Position numbers and translations under genes: made by a program
From: Piliocolobus tephrosceles
Lineage: Eukaryota > Chordata > Mammalia > Primates > Cercopithecidae
Direction of reading: 5' to 3'
DNA length: 64,000 bases
Assembly (NCBI RefSeq): GCF_002776525.5
Contig: NC_045439.1
Coordinates: 120,867,300 to 120,931,299, forward strand
Shown: piece by piece, positions 1-11,249 of the stretch
How positions within the stretch are numbered: position 1 is the first letter of the stretch
Layout of the letters: each line of letters starts with the position of its first letter
The notes under the pieces: generated by a model
Databases searched by the model: none
The model's input: only the letters and a program-made list of their open reading frames with translations
Told to the model about the DNA's origin: nothing

Positions 1-204
1 TTTAGTTTGTTTTCCAAAATCAATATGTAATACCACTGCATCTATTAAAGAAAACCTATCCCGACCCTCAGCACTAGACAAGTGCATTATTCAATTTAAA
101 CTTCAATGCAGTCCTTTAGTTACTTTCCTGGCCCTCCTTGGGGGTTTCCCTGTGTTTCCTTGTGCATCTATAAGTCAGAGGGACCAAATTGTATCCTTGC
201 CTAA
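1..204. other. Single-copy AT-rich sequence
   Basis: No gene, RNA or recognisable repeat is visible here. The stretch runs up to the first MIR relic. Confidence 0.5.
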
Positions 205-365
205 ACCAGTTAGCTGTGTGATCTTGACCAAGTTACTTAACATTTCTGAGATTTCAAAGGCCTCGTTTGAAAATGAATGTAAAATTACCTACCTCATTAT
301 TTTATTGGAATGTATAATAACATGAAAGTTTCTAGCACTGTGCATGTACTAGCATGTAATATATG
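205..365 (+). repeat. MIR SINE relic
   Basis: The sequence follows the MIR core and 3' part in order: 'agctgtgtgatcttgacca', 'agttacttaacatttctga', then a weak match to the 'acctacctcat' and 'cactgtgcatg' blocks. It is an old, diverged, sense-oriented SINE. Edges are approximate. Confidence 0.75.
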
Positions 366-424
366 TTTACTAAAGGAGAGATGCTTTAATTATATCCCCC
401 CCATTGCTTAGAACACATTTTTTT

Positions 425-540
425 AATTGTCTCTTCTTACCAGGTGGTTAGCTCCTTCAGGTTTAGGATATGCTTTATCCGTCTCTGTATCCCCAGCATC
501 TGTCACACAGCAGGCCTTAGTAAAGATTTGTTGAACTAAA
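425..540 (+). repeat. L2 LINE 3'-end relic
   Basis: The stretch contains 'gtctctgtatccccagcatc', then an 'aca...cag' block and 'agatttgttgaa', the known order at the 3' end of L2. It is an ancient relic with no coding content. Confidence 0.7.
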
Positions 541-890
541 CAAAACCATCACACAGACCTAAACCCAGTAATCAGGCTCCTAATAGCTTTATTGGTACAT
601 TTTTTGAATGCATACTTAAAGAAGCAAGACTGCAGACTAGTTGATATTGGATTTGTCCTCAGAAATGTTGAGCTACTGTGCTTATACCGAAAATAAGAAG
701 AAAAAGTTGCAAATAACCATAGGGCACTTGAAATTGGGTCATTGTTTGGAGAATGCTGTATTATTGGTGGATTAAAGATGAAGCAGGCCCCTAATTGCAG
801 CTTTAACTTCCATATGTCAGTGTCAGCACTACTCAGGGATAAACTTCTAAAATGATAATACTTTGATTTAGTATTAGACTCTTACCATTC
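541..890. other. Single-copy sequence
   Basis: Nothing recognisable between the L2 and MIR relics. Confidence 0.45.
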
Positions 891-894
891 AGTG

Positions 895-1075
895 CACTTT
901 GGCACCTATTATTTTCTTTTATCCTCACAATGAGCCCAAGAGGGAGAGCAATTTTACAGATGAGCAAATAGCAGCACAGCAGGTTAAGTGACCGACAGAG
1001 GGTCACAAAGTGATTTTAATAGCAGAGCTGGGCTCCCAGACAGGCTTCAGACTCCTAGTCCTGCACTTATTTCCT
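895..1075 (-). repeat. MIR SINE relic, antisense
   Basis: In antisense MIR order it shows 'ttttatcctcacaatgagcc', 'ttttacagatgagcaaat', 'aggttaagtgac', 'ggtcacaaag' and 'gcagagctgggctcc'. Diverged and old. Confidence 0.75.
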
Positions 1076-1171
1076 AGGACGAGGGTGTTCCCTTTCCAAA
1101 CTCACAGGACAAGTCACTTGAAGGAACTGATGCCAGCACAGTGCTGTTAAGTCTTTCTGAGTATTCAATAA

Positions 1172-1330
1172 ATGCCTGGGGAGGAAAGGAAGGAAGGGAG
1201 AAGGAAAGGAGGAAGTGAAGAAGGAAGGGAGGGATGGAGGAAGGAAGGAAGGAAGGAAGGAAAGGAAAGGAAGGGAAGGAGGGAAGGAGGGAGGGAGGAA
1301 TGGGAAGGAGAGCAGGAGGGAGAGAGGAAG
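1172..1330. repeat. GGAA/GGGA purine simple repeat
   Basis: A nearly pure purine tract on the + strand made of ggaa, gggagg and gaagg units. It continues in shorter form at 1717-1750, on the far side of an inserted LTR. A 61-codon open frame over it, rich in Glu, Lys, Arg and Gly, is only the translation of the repeat. Confidence 0.95.
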
Positions 1331-1716
1331 TGTGTTAGTCTATTATCACATGGCTAAAAAGAAATACCTGAGACTGGGTAATTTATAAAGAAAAGAGGTT
1401 TCATTGGCTCACAGTTTCACAGGCTGTATAGGAGACATGGAGGCATCTGCTAAGCTTCTGGGGAGGTCTCGGGAAACTTACAATTATGGCAGAAGGTGAA
1501 GGGGGAGCCAGTACTTCACATGGCTGGAGCAGGAGGAAGAAACAGAAAGTGCCACACAAACTTTTAAACAAGTAGATCATGTAAGAACTCTATCATGAGA
1601 ACAGCACCAAAGGGGAAAATCTACCCCCATGATCCAGTCAACTTTCACGAAGCCCCATCTCCAACACCAGATTACAATTTGAGATTTGGGCAGGGACAAA
1701 ATTCCAAACCATATCA
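1331..1716 (-). mobile_element. ERVL-MaLR solo LTR (MST/THE1 type)
   Basis: Read on + it is the reverse complement of a MaLR LTR. It begins 'tgtgttagtctattatcaca', contains 'gagactgggtaatttataaa', 'ttctggggaggtctc' and 'catgagaacagcacc', and ends 'ccaaaccatatca', the complement of the usual LTR start. It sits inside the purine tract, so its target-site duplication cannot be read with certainty. No internal region is present. Confidence 0.85.
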
Positions 1717-2355
1717 GGGGGAAGGAAGGACGAAATGGAGGGAGGGGGTATATTGGAAGGAAATTTTCAATGTAGTAACCTATTGTGTCTGGAGAATTGC
1801 AGTGACAGCTATTCAGATATTTTAGTGGTAGCTACCTCATCCTCCATCAAAATTGCATAGTCAGGTCTCGATTACAGCAGTATCAAGATTGCTGAAGTCT
1901 ATATGCTAGACAATTGTATATACAGCCATGTTTACCAATCTTGCTAAGGAGTTATGGACACAAAGCTTGTTGATTCATCACTGATTTCTAAAGGTCAAGG
2001 TCACCATTTTTTACTAAAGAATTCCTGTCTCTACATATAATTAAGTCATTTGGGACATTTGAGGGTAAGAATTAGTCCAATAGATGGTCTTTTTATTGAA
2101 TAGTACTTTACAAAGTACCTCTACCAAAATACTTTGATCTTTCTTAGGTCATGATCCTTTTGGGAAGGTGATGAAAGCTATAGACCTTATTTTCAGAAAA
2201 AAGAAACAACGCATTTTATACATACACAAACACAATTTTACATAAAATTCAGGGTAGATGAGAGATGGGAATTCACATACATCTTTTAACAGGATTTCAC
2301 AGGAAATGTTAAAAACCTATCATTGATAAATTATATTATTTTAAACTGATTTAAA
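1717..2355. other. Single-copy sequence after short purine remnant
   Basis: The first ~35 bp are the remainder of the GGAA tract. The rest shows no recognisable element. Confidence 0.45.
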
Positions 2356-2359
2356 ATGA

Positions 2360-2530
2360 TGTATAACCTTGTGAGGTAGGTAAGCAGGTATTATCTATCC
2401 CATTTTATACATCAGGCGATTTTAACTCGAAAAACATAAGTGACTTACCTAAGGGAAAAAGTTAATTAGACAGAACTAATACCAGCTCTCCTGACTACTG
2501 GCCTGAAGCCCTTTCCCTGTATTAAGGTGT
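2360..2530 (-). repeat. MIR SINE relic, antisense
   Basis: It carries 'cttgtgaggtaggtaagcag', 'tattatctatcccattttat' and later 'agctctcctgac', in antisense MIR order. Heavily diverged. Confidence 0.6.
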
Positions 2531-3192
2531 CCAAGTTACAGGTGAATACATAAAAATTGTCCCAAGAAATGACTTGACCTCTCCAGATATGAGTTAATTC
2601 AAGAAAGTAACAGCACCCCCCTTTTCCTGTCACAGATGTTATTTAATATATTGCTCTGTAAGCCTCCACAGCATTTTAACAATCACCAAAAACTACATTG
2701 CCCCAAAGGCCTAATTGAAATGCTGATCATGGAGGTTCATAGCCATCAGCCTTGAATTTATAACCACCTAATTCTCTGTGAGTAATGGAAGCATTTTCCA
2801 AAGGTGAAAAAAAAAAAAAAAGTGTTAAAGCAGGTAAGTGTTAAATTAGGAGTAGGGGAGAGGGAGGTCATGGAGTGTAGAAAAGCCAGGTGCAAGAATC
2901 CAGGCTTAAGGTGTGCTGGCCTGAATGCCTGGAGGCCGTAAAGTACCCGCATGGTCAGATTCTGCCAACACTTTAAAGGCAGAGCCAATCATTTGTGAAT
3001 GAACAACAGTAGGTGTGAGCAAAAGGGCAAAGTAAAGAATGTCTCCGAAGTTTCTGCCTGAGCTACTGGAAGGTTGGAATTAGCATTAACTGAGATGAGA
3101 TAAAAGGAGATCCAGAGTTCACTTTTAGATGTGTTACATTTTATATATCTATTAGATATGCAAGTGGAAGCATCTAAGAGGTAATTCATATA
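2531..3192. other. Single-copy sequence with an A16-type run
   Basis: An A-run lies near 2808-2821. Small antisense open frames here show no family features. Confidence 0.45.
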
Positions 3193-3513
3193 CAGTCACG
3201 AGCTGCATAATGTTTTAGTCAACGATAGACAAAATATAGGAAAGTGGTCCCATAAGATTACAATACTCTATTTTTATAGTACTTTTCCTATGTTTAGATG
3301 TGCAGATACTTACTATTATATTACAATGGCCTACAGTGTCAGTACAGTAACATGCAAGCCTTGGAGCAATAGGCTATACCATCTGGCCTAGGTGTGTAGT
3401 GGCTATACCATCTAGGTTTGTGTAAGTACCCTCTGTGACGTTTGTACCATGACAAAATTACCTAATGATGCATTTCTCAGAATGTATCCCCATTGCTATG
3501 TGATGAATAACTA
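3193..3513 (+). mobile_element. Non-autonomous Tigger-type DNA transposon
   Basis: A TcMar-Tigger-like element starting 'cagtcacgagctgcataatg'. It contains 'gtggtcccataagatta', 'acagtaacatgcaagcc', 'gagcaataggctatacc' and 'aggtttgtgtaagtac', and ends near 'gtatccccattgc'. TA dinucleotides flank it (3191-3192 and 3514-3515), as expected for the TA target of mariner-like elements. The related copy at 12859 is in the opposite orientation. I cannot fix the subfamily by eye. Confidence 0.75.
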
Positions 3514-4015
3514 TACTTTTAAGTATAGAGTACCAAGAAGAGGTCTGCACTGGACATAAACCTTTGGAGACTATGATATATAAATGGTATTTAAAGCCAT
3601 GAGACTGCATGAGGTCACCAAGTGAATGAGTATAGATACAGAAGAGATCCAAAGACTGACCTCTGAGAACTCTAGTGTTAAGCAGTTAACCACCTCTAAT
3701 GCAAGTATCTTGAGTCATATGCTCCCACATGAACCAGTCACTGTGGCCTGGGAAATGCCGTGTTCTAAATGGGTAGAGGCCTGGACATATTTAACACAAT
3801 CACTAAACATTAATCAGGTTTAGACCAACCAAGGGTCACCTCTGAAGTTGTGGGGGAAGGAAGGCAAGGCCAACTCCCGCATGGCTGTACACAGAGAAAT
3901 GGAAGAGATGTTGGAGCACGCAATGGCCACCACACCAACCATACACCTTTAAGCTTTGTGTCGTTGCTGGGGGAGTTTGGAACTTAATGTTAAACAAACC
4001 TACACTTAAATTTTG
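3514..4015. other. Single-copy sequence
   Basis: A 65-codon open frame (3626-3823) has no recognisable domain and no promoter or splice context. I treat it as chance. Confidence 0.45.
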
Positions 4016-4019
4016 GCAC

Positions 4020-4215
4020 CATCACCAACAATATGACCTTGGGCAGGTTACTGAAGTTTTTTAAACTGTTCCTTTGTAAAATGAGAGAAGTAATACCTCC
4101 TTCTACTTTAACAGAGATCTGGGAAGAACCAATTGAGATATTACATATGGAGTGCTCAATGTAATATCTGATGCATTGTAAATACTCAAAAATACTAATT
4201 ACTATTATTTTTATT
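4020..4215 (+). repeat. MIR SINE relic
   Basis: It shows 'atgaccttgggcaggttact', 'cctttgtaaaatgagagaag', 'taatacctcc', 'aattgagat' and 'gtaaatactcaaaaatac', the MIR order through to its 3' end. Confidence 0.8.
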
Positions 4216-4824
4216 GGTCTGGGTTCACCTGAAAGGACACCCTGAAGCAAAGGCCCACCCATGTGCAGGTAAATTATTTAGGAGGTAATCCTAGGAAGCA
4301 GGAATACAGAGAGGATAGAAAGCCAGTACTAGGATTCTTCGCCACTGCAAGTGACTGGGGATGCTTTGCAGGAGACCTTCAGGAAAACATTATGGGATCT
4401 GCCTTAGAATGGTGTTCCAGGTGATAACAAGAGGAAACATTTATCCATTAGCTCATATTCTTGAATGATCAAAAATATACAATGCCTTCTATTGCATCAA
4501 CTAAATTCCTCCATATTTCCAGGTTGCTAAAGCATGAGTTGAGTGGCTTCCTGCAGGTGTTTTACACAATTGCTTCAGATAAGACTCTGGACATGAAGCA
4601 AGAAGCAGAGGCCAAAATGAGGCACCATCAGATTGACCCTGTGCAAAGCAGACTAACCAGTACAGAACGAGTCCCTGCAAAAGTGGCTGGGAAGAGGTGG
4701 GGCCAAGAAAATATAAGATGAGCTTAAAACATGTGATAATTACTGTCTTATCATAAGTATTATTATGATAAATGCTAAATCCTTGTATCTGAGATACTTA
4801 TCTATGGCTCTTTCTCCTATTAGA
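4216..4824. other. Single-copy sequence
   Basis: No recognisable element. An 86-codon frame (4461-4721) has no family signature. Confidence 0.4.
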
Positions 4825-4925
4825 TGCTGATGTTTTGAAATGTAAGCCTAATTTCTTTTCTTTTTATACCTACAACTCAACTTAGTGTTTTGCACATAGA
4901 AGATGGTCAATATTCATTAAAATGA
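4825..4925 (+). repeat. Probable L2 3'-end relic
   Basis: It reads 'gtgttttgcacatagaagat' then 'ggtcaatattcattaaaatg', resembling the L2 3' end (lowest conserved part). Weak, old match. Confidence 0.45.
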
Positions 4926-7164
4926 ATTAATCTGACATGATGGAAAACAAAAGGAATAGGTACGCAAATCTATAATTTGAAATATATATGTCCAGGGTAT
5001 GTGTGTGCATGCTTTTTTTTTATCTATCCTTCATTTTCTCCTCTGGCAATTTGAAAGCAACAATTTGATGTAAAAGTCTTGAACTGCTTTATTTCCTTTG
5101 GTCGGTGCCAGAAAAACAACAGAAACAACAAACCCTGATTTTGTACAAAAAGCAACAAGACTCTGAATTTTTTTCTTTTTCTTTAATTGCTTCCCCAGCT
5201 ACCTTTCCTAGATTCTTAGGAATTAGTGGGAGAGGCACAGCTCAATTGGTTGTGCAGAGCTGAGCAGCTCTGAGCTTCATTAAGGCCTCGGTGAAAAGAG
5301 GACTGCGGGCAGAAGCCCCTGCTCTATCCCCCTGGCTGCTCAGGAGGCTCTCGTATATGCCAAGGTCAGCCAACTTCTGTCCCCATTGTGTTGACAGAGT
5401 CATCCACATGCTCCCCCTTTTCACCCTAGTTAAGTAGAATCCCATTAGCCTGGATGTATAAGACTGGATTACATTTTACCTCAGCTTGTTCCATTCAGTA
5501 TTTTTCCACATGTAAACATGTTCTTTATTATTTTCAGTACTCATGTGAACTATACACCAAGACAATGTAAAGATAATGGGCAACATTATCTTTACACAGA
5601 CAGCATAAGCCACTACCCACATGGCATAATTGAAGGTTAAATTATTCCTCCAATTAATGCTCGAAAGCCCATTATGAGTACTTTATTCCTCTCTGCTCAC
5701 AGTTTCCTTCCCAATGCATCTGGATTGAGAAAGAGGAACTGATTTGAGATTTAGCACACTGGGTCTCTAATTTCTTAATTGATTAGCTTGGTCAAGTGCA
5801 GGTAAAGCTAGACCTTCCAACCTTGGCAGAAGAGAGAACAATGAAGGTGGGATCTTGAAGACTAAGGGTGGGCTAGAAAGCCTGGAGGGGATTAAAGATA
5901 CTGCAACCTTTAACCCATAATTTCATCATCCAATCCCTGAAAGTGGGAGGTGGTGAGGCTTTTTAAAATCTTAAGACTACAGGTCAGGCTCTTTGCTTTC
6001 TGTGGTCCCACAGAAGGCAACATGGGCCAAGCAGGAGTCACTGACCAAACCCAGAGAAGAACCCTGCAAACAAAAGTCTCCCCTATCTGCCTTCAATAAC
6101 CCTCCCTGGGTTTTGTATTCACTGATGAAACATGAGATTGGAGTTATCTATTCTTATCACCTTTCTCTAAAATGGCATTAACTCTTTGCCAAGTCTATCA
6201 CCTTTTGCAAAAACAAAGCACTTAACAATTTGAAGCACAATTTATGAATGAAATACTTCCCCTCCAATTCTAAAGTTTCTATCAGATTGTCCTTCAGGGA
6301 AGAAGGAAATCTAGTGTGAACCAAGAGGTCCTTCTCATTCTTTGCTTGTCCTCAACCTCCCTTTTCTGTAGAATTTCCCCACTCTGCTGCTGCTCTTTCT
6401 CCCAGGTATGCTTGCTTCTCTCTTTCTTCTTGAAGTTTTCAGAAGAAGACTATTTGGCCTTTGCTTTCAATTTAATCTGACAACCACTACTACCACCTGA
6501 GTTATTCTACATCATGGAGATTAACATTCCAAACTTCATTTCCATTTGTGGAATGGTAAACAAACTTCCATGACTGTTAAAGGTATTTCAGAAATCTCAC
6601 CAGCTAATCTTACGATCAATCAGTATTTCCCATTCACCAATAAAATATCCTTCTTAGGGCTATAGCGATGAAAATATGAGGTTCTTTCTAGAAGGAGCCC
6701 ACAACCCAGGGACAACTGTAAACAGGTAATAAGTACCCTATGTAATAAACACCTCCATAAAGTTGTGAATAGACTGTTTCTGTTAAGATACAGATTGAGG
6801 TAGAGGAACTCTTCCTGAGCAGCCTGGAGATAATTTTCAAGGGATGAAATATTGGATCAATAACTATGGGATGAACAGGACCTCCATAAATAGAAAAGTT
6901 CAAGAGGAGCACATCTTTCCAGGCTGGAGGAAGAGCATGTACAGAACAATCGAAAAGTGCTCAGTGTGTGGAAAAGAGTAGAAGGCATGGTGACTATAGC
7001 CTAGAAGTTATAGGCCAATGCAGCGAGGGTAGTTGAGAAGGCTGGAGAAATATGTTGGGTCAGAGAATTGAAGATCCATACATGACATGCTTGAGTGTAG
7101 ATTGTGAGCAACCAGGGCCAACAAAGGCTTATAAACTTGGGGATGACATGAGCATGACTATATC
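4926..7164. other. Single-copy sequence with a perfect short hairpin
   Basis: No gene seen. The one structural feature is a 13-bp perfect inverted repeat with a 5-nt loop at 5566-5596. Small open frames (for example 5242-5445 on - and 5993-6181 on +) lack any recognisable domain. Confidence 0.45.
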
Positions 7165-7457
7165 TTTTTTTTTTTTTCAGATGAAGTCTCACTCCATCTC
7201 CCAGACTGGAGTGCAGTGGTTCAATCTTGGCTAACTGCAACCGCCACCTCTCAGGTTCAAGTGATTCTCCTACCTCAGCCTCCCATGTAGCTGGGATTAC
7301 AGGTGCTCCACCACGCCCAGCTAATTTTTGTATTTTTAGTAGAGACAGGGTTTTGCCATATTGGCCAGGTTGGTCTCAAACTCCGTACCTCAGGTGATCC
7401 AACCACCTTGGCCTCCCACAGTGCTGGGATTATAGGAGTGAGCCACCACGCCCAGCC
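7165..7457 (-). mobile_element. Alu, full length, antisense (AluS/J-like)
   Basis: It starts with a T run (complement of the A tail), shows 'ctggagtgcagtggttcaat' and 'agctgggattacaggtg', and ends 'gccaccacgcccagcc'. Many substitutions at CpG sites suggest an older Alu. Confidence 0.95.
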
Positions 7458-8410
7458 AACCATATATATTTTTAAGAGAATTATCATGGAGGAAATATGG
7501 AGGGTTATGCACACTTGGAAAAGACGTACTTCTGGTATACCAGTTAGGAGGAAGCAAAAATCAGGGAGAGAGGGTGAAAGCTTGAACTATATTCATAAGC
7601 AAAGGTGACAAGGTGAAAGTATTCCTCACATGATTTAGTCAAGACCTAAAGCAGCACCAAATCTGTCTCAAAATGCCCTGCTGACAAAAGGTAATATGTA
7701 TGTGTGTATCTTTATCTGTGTGTGCATTACCCTTTGTTTTCAGATCTAAACTAATATTTAAATGAGTCTTCAACTTTGTTCTAATTTGCCTTACATTTGA
7801 GTTTTATAGTTTCCTTCTGTTTTAATTCATCTACTTCACAAATACCTGTCCTCCATATATCAAAGGACAGCTGGCTATCTTTTAACCAAAAAGTACTTTT
7901 CTTACCTAACAGAAACTGACTTTTAGGGCTGCCATTACTGAAAACAGATGTTGAAGCATTTCAACTTACTTTTTATTCCTTTCCCCCTCCCAAGATTTTA
8001 AAATGGGTTTTAAAAACATTTTATTTAGTTTTTTAGCCTCAATATGTTTTTCCTAGTATTATTACTCTTTTTCTCCCAATGCATAATAAAAAAAATTAAC
8101 AACTCCTGTTACTCTTTATTTCCCATCTGTTGGAGATGATATAAAATTTCAGATACGCTTTTAAAATACCTAGCAAACATGCCAAATATAATCTATAGTA
8201 TAGTAAACATTATGTTTATTATGTTTATTGTACATATTTTATGTACCCCTTCTGGCTAAACTATGCATTATTATAGCATGAGTCATCCTGTTTAACCTAT
8301 TGTAATTTTACCACATTCTATAGTGCCACTGAAACTGAATTAGAATATCATGTATATACATATTTATAGTACAGAGTATTTGAACTTTCTCTGTCCTTAT
8401 ATAGAAAACT
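7458..8410. other. Single-copy AT-rich sequence
   Basis: Nothing recognisable between Alu copies. The last bases before 8424 are the shared target sequence of the next two Alus. Confidence 0.45.
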
Positions 8411-8423
8411 GTATTCTATCTTT

Positions 8424-8710
8424 TTCCTTTTCTTTTTGAGACAGAGTCTCGCACTGTCACCCAAGTTGGAGTACAGTGTGATCTCAACTCACTGCAACCT
8501 CTGCCTCCCAGGTTCAAGAGATTCTCCTGCCTCACTCAGCCTCCTGAGTAGCAGAGATTAAAGGTGTGTGCCACCACACCCAGTTAATTTTTGTATTTTT
8601 GGTAGAGACAGGGTTTTACCATGTTGACCAGACTGGTCTCAAACTCCTAACCTCAGGTGATTCACCTGCCTTGGACTCCCAAAGTGCTGGCATAAGCCAC
8701 CATACCCGGC
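8424..8710 (-). mobile_element. Alu, antisense, older copy of a stacked pair
   Basis: The body runs from 'gagacagagtctcgcactgt' to 'gccaccatacccggc'. It is flanked by 'gtattctatcttt' at 8411-8423 and again at 8711-8723, a perfect 13-bp target-site duplication. It is more diverged than the Alu immediately to its right. Confidence 0.95.
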
Positions 8711-8732
8711 GTATTCTATCTTTCTTTCTTTC

Positions 8733-9025
8733 TTTTTTTTTTTTTTTTTAGACGAGTCTTGCTCTGTCGCCCGGGCAGGAGTGCAGTGGATCTCAGCTTA
8801 CTGCAAGCTCCGCCTCCCAGGTTTACGCCATTCTCCTGCCTCAGCCTCCCGGGTAGCTGGGACTACAGGCGCCCGCCACCTCGCCCGGCTAGTTTTTTGT
8901 ATTTTTTAGTAGAGACGGGGTTTCACCATGTTAGCCAGGATGGTCTCGATCTCCTGACCTCGTGATCCGCCCGTCTCGGCCTCCCAAAGTGCCGGGATTA
9001 CAGGCTTGAGCCACCGCGCCCGGCC
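8733..9025 (-). mobile_element. Young AluY of Old World monkey type, antisense
   Basis: Low-divergence Alu with 'ggcttgagccaccgcgcc' at its 5' end and the 'gcccgccacctcgcccgg' variant seen in cercopithecid AluYRa-type copies. The flank 'ctatctttctt' at 8716-8726 is repeated at 9026-9036. The left copy of this duplication lies in the right target-site duplication of the older Alu, so this element inserted second. Confidence 0.9.
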
Positions 9026-9036
9026 CTATCTTTCTT

Positions 9037-10664
9037 AAGAACATCAAAACTGAGGTTGATAAGCATGTCACATTCATATGTAAAGCGTGAAGTTTAAGGA
9101 ACTCAGCAAATAAAAGAGCAGAGATCCTATGCTGCGTTGATTTAAAAATTTTTTTTAGCAGTGCAATTCCTGGTTATTTGAAGCAATAAGTAAAAGAATA
9201 ATTGTTAACAGCCTTGATATAAAATAAACGTTACTAAATGTTTCTTTCACTTTATCATGTCATCCTTACTCCACACTACCCCTGTTGACTAAAAATAAAC
9301 TCCCCAGAAACTTAAAGGATGCTGCCTATTTATCAAAAGATTGACATTGAAATAATTACTCTTTGTAGTAGATCTATTATACTACTAGCAAACTTCAGAT
9401 ATTCCTTAAATTCAATTTCAAGCACACATTGTTAAATAAGAGAGAGGAACACTAAACTTTCACATATCTCCTAAAACAGGTAGATGCTGCAGACACAGTT
9501 TTTCAGGCATTCTAAACCATTTGTGAGCAATACATACACACAAATAAAGTTCTGTTTCTTGTCATGGAAGCTCACCTATCCACATTCCCACTCTCTTATT
9601 TCTGCTCTATTTCCATTGATGCTAAAAATGGTTTTACTCGCTGTCAAAGTTAATAATAAGTTAATAGAAATAAAGTTCATTTTCCAATTGTTGTGCTACG
9701 TACATTATTATATATCTTACTCTTTGAGGCTTCTGGCATGGTTCCATATAAATGAATTCACTTTGAATAATTCTTGGTTGATACATCAGTATCCAAAAAA
9801 ATTGTTATTAAGAGGAAAGAGAAAGCCTTAGAGCATGTGTATTCTGGATTAACTATGTACCTCTATTCAACTAGCCCACAGCTAGCCCACAGAGTTCTCA
9901 GAATATGACCCAATGACCCCTGGTCCCTTCAGAGGGTCTGTGAAGTCAAAACTATTTTTATAGTAATACCAAGAAATCATTTTCCATTCACTAACCTTTT
10001 CTTGTGAGTGTATAGAGGAGTTTTCCAGAGGCTACCTGGCATGATATTGCAACAGATAGAATGCAGAAGTGTGAGAATCCAGTTGTCTTCTATTAAGCCA
10101 GGCTTTCAACATATTTTTAATAATTAGAAAAATATCACACTTCTCCACTGGTAATGGTTTGGTTTTAGAAATATGATTTTTTTCCATAAAAATATGTTAT
10201 TTATATTAGCATGTAATTTATTTTTAAATAAATTAGCATTTTAACAATTTTCATTGTAATTTCTAGTACTGTAAATATTGATTGATACAACCCATATAAG
10301 CAAAATTCTTTGGATTTTCAATAATTTGTAAGAGCGTAAAGGTGACCTTGAGCCAAAAAGTTTGACAACCAGTGGCTTAGCTTGCTAACTAATTTTTCTA
10401 TGTTAAACTCATGAAGGAGAAAGAGGGAAAGAGAAAGAAATGGTCAAGATTGCAAGACTAATACTAAGACTAATACTGGCTTCTCAAATGCCCAGGAATT
10501 ACTCATATTGTAAGCCTTAATTTGAATCTCCATTGGTTTGATTTTCAATTTGTACTACAGTTAATTTTTCCTATTAGTATAACCAGACTGAACCAGTAAG
10601 TAATAATTTTCCATAGATCATATCATGACATCCCAAGATAATAAAGTAGGAAAGAGAATTAACA
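9037..10664. other. Single-copy AT-rich sequence
   Basis: The 115-codon open frame 9484-9831 has no recognisable domain and ordinary intergenic composition. No repeat is recognised with confidence. Confidence 0.45.
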
Positions 10665-11045
10665 TTTCCTCCTATGTGTCAGGCACCTTATAAAGGGCAG
10701 GTGGTCATGAGCAAAAGCTGTAATTCTAATTTGTTCACATCTGGCTCTGCCACTCACTAGCTGTGTGAGCTTGGGCAAGTTATTTAGCCTCTCTGTCTCC
10801 ATTTCCTCATCTGTAAAATGCACTGTCTCATCAGGTTGTTTTGAAGAATAAAAGTCATTCTGCATAAAATCCTTTCAACAATGTTTGGTATACAAAAAGT
10901 ACTAAACAAAATGTTATCTTTACCTAGCTCTATAATCATCACAACAACTCTAAAAGGGAGGTGTTATTATCTCCTTTCACTGGTAAGGAAACTGAGGATC
11001 CAGAGGTCTTGTTATCTACTCAAGCTTGTGTAGACTGCAAGTGAT
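10665..11045 (-). repeat. MIR, antisense, interrupted by a sense MIR
   Basis: The outer copy begins 'cctatgtgtcaggcacctta' (10669-10688) and resumes at about 10921 with 'ataatcatcacaacaactct', 'ggaggtgttattatctcc' and 'aaggaaactgagga'. The two pieces are consecutive in antisense MIR order and are separated by a second MIR. Confidence 0.7.
10697..10920 (+). repeat. MIR SINE, sense, nested
   Basis: A well-preserved sense MIR with 'ctggctctgccactcactag', 'ctgtgtgagcttgggcaagt', 'atttcctcatctgtaaaatg' and 'gtactaaacaaaatgtt'. It lies between the two halves of an antisense MIR. Confidence 0.8.
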
Positions 11046-11091
11046 GAATATGTTATTTAAATCTACATGATACAAAAACTCTTGCACCAGA

Positions 11092-11240
11092 CCAGTGGTT
11101 CTCAAACTTAAGCTTACATCAGAATTACCTTACCCTCAGAGTTACTGGGACAGTATTTCTAGGATAGGAAAAGGGATTTGTATTTTGACTAATCTCCCTG
11201 GAGTTGCTAATGCTGCTGATCCAAGCACCACGCTTTGAGA
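11092..11240 (+). mobile_element. MER5A/B-type hAT-Charlie element
   Basis: It begins 'cagtggttctcaaacttaag', contains 'catcagaattacctta' and 'gctaatgctgctgatcc', and closes with 'cacgctttgagaa', the terminal-inverted-repeat arrangement of MER5. Confidence 0.85.
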
Positions 11241-11249
11241 AGCCTGGAG

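Noticed and set aside
1172..1357. Glu/Lys/Arg/Gly-rich 61-codon frame
   Set aside because: Translation of the GGAA purine tract.
9484..9831. 115-codon frame
   Set aside because: No family features; AT-rich single-copy DNA; no supporting context.
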